NCBI RefSeq assembly: GCF_039871875.1
Contig: NZ_JBDPMD010000021.1
Span: forward strand, 1 to 64,000
Origin: Sphaerisporangium sp039871875
GTDB lineage: Bacteria > Actinomycetota > Actinomycetes > Streptosporangiales > Streptosporangiaceae
Direction of reading: 5' to 3'
Length of the DNA stretch: 64,000 nucleotides
Shown here: piece after piece, positions 60,695 through 64,000 of the stretch
Layout of the letters: each line of letters opens with the position of its first letter
Position numbering within the stretch: the stretch's first letter is position 1
Made by a program: the position numbers and the translations under genes
The notes under the pieces: model-generated
Database searches by the model: none
Told to the model about the DNA's origin: nothing
What the model saw: the letters and a program-made list of their open reading frames with translations, nothing else

Positions 60695-61660
60695 TTACAG
60701 GAACGGCGGGAAGGCCGGGCCCCGCTGGAGACGAAGCTGGTTGAGCTGCTGCTGGATCAGCTCGCGCACCTGGTCGGTGAGGTTGAAGACCAGCATGGGG
60801 TCGTCCGCCTCCTCCGGGTCGTACTCGTCGGTGCGCACCGGCTCGTGGAAGCGGATCATCCACTTGGACGGCAGCGGCACCAGCCCGAGCGGGCCGAGCC
60901 ACGGGAACAGCGGGGTGATCGGCAGGTACGGCAGGCCGAGCAACCGGGCCAGCGTGCGAAGGTCGCCGATCTTCGGGTAGATCTCCTCGGCGCCCACGAT
61001 CGAGCACGGGATGATCGGCACCTGGGCCCGGATCGCCGAGGCGACGAACCCGCCCCGGCCGAAGCGCTGCAGCTTGTAGCGGTCGCGGAACGGCTTGCCC
61101 ACGCCGCGGAAGCCCTCAGGGAACACCCCGACCAGCTCGCCCTTGCGCATCAGCCGGTCGGCGTCCTCCGGGCAGGCCAAGGTGTGGCCGGACTTGCGGG
61201 ACAGGTGGCCGAGCACCGGGAGCTGGTAGACGAGGTCGGCGCCGAGCAGCCGCAACGGGCGGCGCGCCGGGTGCTCGTCGTGCAGCGCCACCTGGAGCAT
61301 GAGGGCGTCCACCGGCAGCGTGCCGGAGTGGTTGGCGACCACCAGGGCCCCCGCCTCGTCCGGGACGTGCTCCAGGCCGGAGGTCTCCACGCGGAACCAG
61401 TGGCGGTACAGCGGGCGGATCAGCTCGAGCAGCACCTTGTCGTTGAGCTCGGGGTCGAACCCGAACTCGTCGATCTCGTACTCCCCCGCCAGGCGCCGCC
61501 GCAGGAAGGCCAGCAGGTCGGCCAGACGGTCCTCGACGGCGCGGGTGTCGTGCCCGTCGCCGGAGTGCCGCCGCGCCGCCGTGATCGGGATCACCTGGGC
61601 CGTGCCGGGCTCGTGGTCCCCTTCGCCGCGATGGTCCCGCCCTGGATCGCTCTGTTTCAC
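60695..61660 (-). CDS. Lysophospholipid acyltransferase-family protein (PlsC-like)
   Basis: 321 residues. Block I 'ALVVANHSGTLPVDALML' (N-H-S variant typical of this actinobacterial subgroup), block III 'GELVGVFPEGFRGVGKPF', and 'VPIIPCSIVGAEEIYPK'. The first 45 residues are polar. Transfers an acyl chain to a glycerolipid; exact acceptor unknown. ATGA overlap with the epimerase gene indicates coupling. The same pair (galE2 and Rv0502) occurs in M. tuberculosis. Confidence 0.9.
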   Translation of the reverse strand: MKQSDPGRDHRGEGDHEPGTAQVIPITAARRHSGDGHDTRAVEDRLADLLAFLRRRLAGEYEIDEFGFDPELNDKVLLELIRPLYRHWFRVETSGLEHVPDEAGALVVANHSGTLPVDALMLQVALHDEHPARRPLRLLGADLVYQLPVLGHLSRKSGHTLACPEDADRLMRKGELVGVFPEGFRGVGKPFRDRYKLQRFGRGGFVASAIRAQVPIIPCSIVGAEEIYPKIGDLRTLARLLGLPYLPITPLFPWLGPLGLVPLPSKWMIRFHEPVRTDEYDPEEADDPMLVFNLTDQVRELIQQQLNQLRLQRGPAFPPFL

Positions 61661-62688
61661 CGTTCCCCGCCCCCGCCCCGCAGTGTCCCCAGCCAGTCGA
61701 TCACAGAGAGTGGTGTACCGGCAACCAGGCCACGCGAGTGGAGGAAGTCATCGAACGCCGTCGCGGTGGTGAACTTCGGGCGCCAGGCCAGCTCGGCGGA
61801 CAGCCGCTCGGCGTCCACGGCGCGGCCGTAGCTCATGAGCGCGATCTGCTCGGGGGAGAAATCGACCCTGCCGAGGCCGCGGGCCATCTCGCCGAGCACG
61901 CGGAACGCCGCGGAGGGCACCGGCACCGTCGGCCGGCCGCCGCGCCGCACGCACTGCGACAGCAGCATCACGCCCTCACCGGCGACGTTGTACGTGCCGG
62001 GGTGGTCCTCCAGCGCCATGCGCCGCAGCACCTCGACGCCGTCGTCCTCGTGCACGAACTGCAGGCGCGGGTCGAAGCCCAGCACGGTCGGCACGACCGG
62101 CTGGGTGAAGTAGCGGGTCAGCGGCGAGTCGACGCCGGGGCCCATGAAGTTGGCGAACCGCAGGGTGGACACCGTGACGTCCGGCCGCCGCCGGGAGAAG
62201 CCGCGGACGTACGCCTCGACCTCGGTGGCGTCCTTGGCGTAGCCGGAACTCGCCACCTCGGCCGGCTCGACGTCCTCGGTGAACACCGCGGGGCCGTGCG
62301 GCGAGGAGCCGTAGACGGCGGTCGTGGAGCGGACGACGACCCTGCGCACGGTGGCGGACCGCTGGCAGGCGGCGAGCAGTTGCATGGTGCCGATGACGTT
62401 GTGCTCCTTCATGGAGGAGCGCCCCGCGCTCTTCGAGGGAGCTGTCACCAGGCTCACGTGCACGACCGTTTCGATGTCGGCCGCGCCGATCACCCGCGCG
62501 ATGTCCGGGCTGCGCAGATCAACCCGGACGAACTCGGTGCGGCCCAGCGCGCCCACGTCGCCCCGCTCCGCCGGCGGAACGGTGTCCACGCCGATCACCC
62601 GGTCGATGCCGGGGTCGGCCGCGAGGACGCTCGCCACGCGGGCTCCGATGTGCCGGGACACCCCGGTCACGAGCACGGTGCGTGTCAT
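61657..62688 (-). CDS. NAD-dependent epimerase/dehydratase (extended SDR)
   Basis: 343 residues. N-terminal NAD site 'VLVTGVSRHIGARVASVLAA' (TGxxxxIG), 'DIETVVHVSLVTAPS', and the catalytic region around 'VVVRSTTAVYGSSPHGPAVF' with 'YAKDATEVE' (YxxxK is replaced by Y-A-K-D, so catalysis is uncertain). The family member next to the acyltransferase is called galE2 in M. tuberculosis, though UDP-galactose epimerase activity is not shown here. Confidence 0.88.
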   Translation of the reverse strand: MTRTVLVTGVSRHIGARVASVLAADPGIDRVIGVDTVPPAERGDVGALGRTEFVRVDLRSPDIARVIGAADIETVVHVSLVTAPSKSAGRSSMKEHNVIGTMQLLAACQRSATVRRVVVRSTTAVYGSSPHGPAVFTEDVEPAEVASSGYAKDATEVEAYVRGFSRRRPDVTVSTLRFANFMGPGVDSPLTRYFTQPVVPTVLGFDPRLQFVHEDDGVEVLRRMALEDHPGTYNVAGEGVMLLSQCVRRGGRPTVPVPSAAFRVLGEMARGLGRVDFSPEQIALMSYGRAVDAERLSAELAWRPKFTTATAFDDFLHSRGLVAGTPLSVIDWLGTLRGGGGER

Positions 62689-62797
62689 CGGCGCCTCGCA
62701 GGATCACGTGTAGTGGGTCGCGCACGCCCGGATGTGCCCGCGGTATCAGCGCGTCACACCCGGCCCGCCGCTCTGCGTCGTCGTTCCGCGCCGCTTA

Positions 62798-62896
62798 CTA
62801 CTTCTTGTTACGCCGCTGGATGCGGGTCTTCTTGAGAAGCTTGCGGTGCTTCTTCTTCGCCATACGCTTACGACGCTTCTTGATCACAGAGCCCAC
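62798..62896 (-). CDS. 32-residue AURKAIP1/COX24-type ribosome-associated protein
   Basis: GTG-started reading frame of 32 residues: MGSVIKKRRKRMAKKKHRKL, then LKKTRIQRRNKK and stop. Almost all basic. This ultrashort protein is conserved across actinobacteria, annotated as AURKAIP1/COX24 domain or bS22/mS38-like, a small ribosomal protein. GGGGGT precedes the GTG. It lies beside the HTH gene and epimerase as in M. tuberculosis (Rv0500B). Confidence 0.9.
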   Translation of the reverse strand: MGSVIKKRRKRMAKKKHRKLLKKTRIQRRNKK

Positions 62897-63238
62897 GGGA
62901 CCCCCAGGTGAAGGTAGGTTGGTCGGACCGGCAGTACGTGCCGCGCGACGCGCGATGTCCCGCCGCCGCACGTGCCGTCAGGAACGGCACGACGCGAACG
63001 CGGGAGCAGCCGCTCGCCACGAAGCACACCGATCCAACAGCCTACCGGCGTTTCGCGGTCGATCGTTCCCGGGGGGAACCCCGTGCCGCCACCCGGTGGC
63101 CGTACCCGGCGACCGGGGCAGGTGTGGGCGGCCGGCCGCCCACCCCGTTCCCGGCCAAGGTCACGTTCCTAGCGAAGCATGCGCCGGTCATGGGACGGTT
63201 TCCGGCGCATGACGGGGTGATGTCGCTCAAGGCGTCAG
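62897..63238. other. Spacer without gene
   Basis: About 340 bases upstream of the ribosome-associated protein gene. Open frames on the plus strand here are Arg/Pro-rich shadows. No hairpin or motif stands out. Confidence 0.5.
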
Positions 63239-63442
63239 TCAACCCGCTTCGATGAACGCATCCCTGAGGTAGTCGTGCACCGCCTGCTCCGGCACCCTGA
63301 AGGATCGCCCGACCCGGATGGCCGGTAGCTCACCAGAGTGCACGAGCCGGTACACAGTCATCTTGGACACCCGCATGACGGTGGCCACTTCCGCCACCGT
63401 CAGGAACTTCACCTCGCTGAGAGGTCTTTCGCCTGCACCCAT
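63239..63442 (-). CDS. Excisionase-type helix-turn-helix protein
   Basis: 67 residues: 'SEVKFLTVAEVATVMRVSKM' then 'TVYRLVHSGELPAIRVGRSF' and 'RVPEQAVHDYL'. This is the MerR-like/excisionase fold (HTH_17). In actinobacteria the single copy next to proC and the AURKAIP1-type gene is chromosomal (Rv0500A), not phage. ATG 63442 with AAGAGG upstream; a longer start at 63490 adds a basic stretch without a site. Confidence 0.9.
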   Translation of the reverse strand: MGAGERPLSEVKFLTVAEVATVMRVSKMTVYRLVHSGELPAIRVGRSFRVPEQAVHDYLRDAFIEAG

Positions 63443-63763
63443 CGGACGCCTCTTCCGCACGTGTTTCCGGGTTATCCCCACTGGTGCCATTGCTCACGCA
63501 CGTGTACTGCTGTCAGCGTAGAACGGGTCTCCGATCGCGCAAACCCCCTATTCCATCAGCCCACGGAGACGCCTGCCACCAGAATCGGAAAAGTCGCTGG
63601 CCAGCCGCCTGGTCAACCACTGATCCCGATGTTGTACACGGTTCCATCACGTCCCATTAGAGTCGCCCAGGATCACAAAAAAGTTGGCAAACGGTCGACG
63701 CCCCCGCCTCAGGGTGCACGCGAAACCCCGGGTTACGGACGGCCCGGATCTCGCCGGGACGCC
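63443..63763. other. Spacer before the HTH gene
   Basis: About 320 bases between the partial gene at the right edge and the HTH start. AT-richer patches (CACAAAAAAGTTGGCAAACG near 63675) may hold a promoter. No gene recognised. Confidence 0.45.
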
Positions 63764-64000
63764 TCACAGGCCACTCAGGACCCGGGAGACCAGGTACTGG
63801 TTCATCGGAACGTAGTGGCGCGGCAGCACATTGTCGTCGAGAGGCACGGTGACCGCGATCTTGCCCTCGGCCTCGCCGACGAACAACCCGGGGTCGTTGC
63901 TGTCGGCGAAACCGACCGTCTCCACCCCGGCCTCCCCGGCGGCCCCCGCCCAGCCGTGGTCCCCGATCACGAGGTCCGGGCGCCCGTCGCCGAGCTCCGC
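63764..64000 (-). CDS. Conserved protein, C-terminal part (runs off the window)
   Basis: The last 78 residues of a protein: 'ELGDGRPDLVIGDHGWAGAA', 'GVETVGFADSNDPGLFVGEA', 'KIAVTVPLDDNVLPRHYVPM', 'NQYLVSRVLSGL'. The look is that of a conserved actinobacterial protein often labelled phosphatase, encoded between the HTH gene and proC. That label is uncertain from this fragment. The 5' end lies beyond position 64000. Confidence 0.65.
   Translation of the reverse strand, partial: AELGDGRPDLVIGDHGWAGAAGEAGVETVGFADSNDPGLFVGEAEGKIAVTVPLDDNVLPRHYVPMNQYLVSRVLSGL

Overview
The window is high-GC DNA from a filamentous, spore-forming actinomycete. The evidence is DUF397/DUF5753 regulator pairs, BldC- and BldN-type developmental regulators, a menaquinone-based respiratory chain with a complete 14-gene nuo operon, and a Rex-hemACDB cluster. 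The gene order from about 35 kb to the end parallels the Mycobacterium tuberculosis proC to grcC1 region: a helix-turn-helix gene, a tiny AURKAIP1/COX24-type gene, a galE-like gene, an acyltransferase, a HAD gene, a glutaredoxin, hemA-C-D-B, hemL, a mutase-like gene, the tlpA/ccdA/resB/ccsB set, menG and menJ. Absence of mycobacterial traits plus bldN, bldC and DUF397 suggests Streptosporangiales or a relative; this is inference.

Left part (1-17 kb) is accessory DNA. It opens with two broken IS5-type transposase ends, then a DUF397/XRE pair and an anti-sigma-type ATPase. From 3.0 to 16.8 kb the 3' end of msrA occurs four times in the same orientation (about 3.04, 4.14, 10.13 and 16.77 kb). 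Only the last copy belongs to a complete msrA. The segments between copies carry a VapBC-like toxin-antitoxin pair; a LuxR-type regulator, a membrane protein, a SnoaL-like gene split by a stop codon, a GNAT acetyltransferase and an unknown gene; and a serine integrase, a RepSA-like replication initiator, an XRE regulator and small genes typical of actinomycete integrative elements (AICEs). The integrase lies directly beside one msrA tail. The simplest reading is repeated integration at the 3' end of msrA by elements now decaying: the integrase and rep are frameshifted, a vapC fragment is frameshifted, and no conjugation gene is present.

Middle part (17.5-48.7 kb) is core respiration. rarD faces a polyprenyl diphosphate synthase gene (menaquinone side chain), which follows nuoA-N on the minus strand. 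Upstream of nuo lie menJ and menG, with a near-perfect Rex operator between them. Next come a secreted beta-propeller protein, a DUF4229 protein, bldC, a two-gene unit with an HExxH metallopeptidase, a PLDc_N protein, and the cytochrome c maturation operon (tlpA-like, ccdA, resB, ccsB) with a phosphatase, a LysR regulator, DedA and hemL.

Right part (48.7-64 kb) holds a repeat-rich spacer, a stand-alone prim-pol-like protein, the operon rex-hemA-hemC-hemD-hemB with its own Rex operator, a glutaredoxin-like protein, a membrane protein with a collagen-like linker and an ABM-type domain, a BldN-like sigma factor with a probable anti-sigma partner, a HAD hydrolase, an acyltransferase/epimerase pair, an ultrashort basic ribosome-associated protein, an excisionase-type HTH protein and a truncated conserved gene. 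Rex thus appears to link heme synthesis and menaquinone reduction, possibly with complex I by read-through, in one chromosomal block.

All coordinates come from reading the sequence by eye; no alignment or database search was run. No tRNA, rRNA or CRISPR array was recognised.
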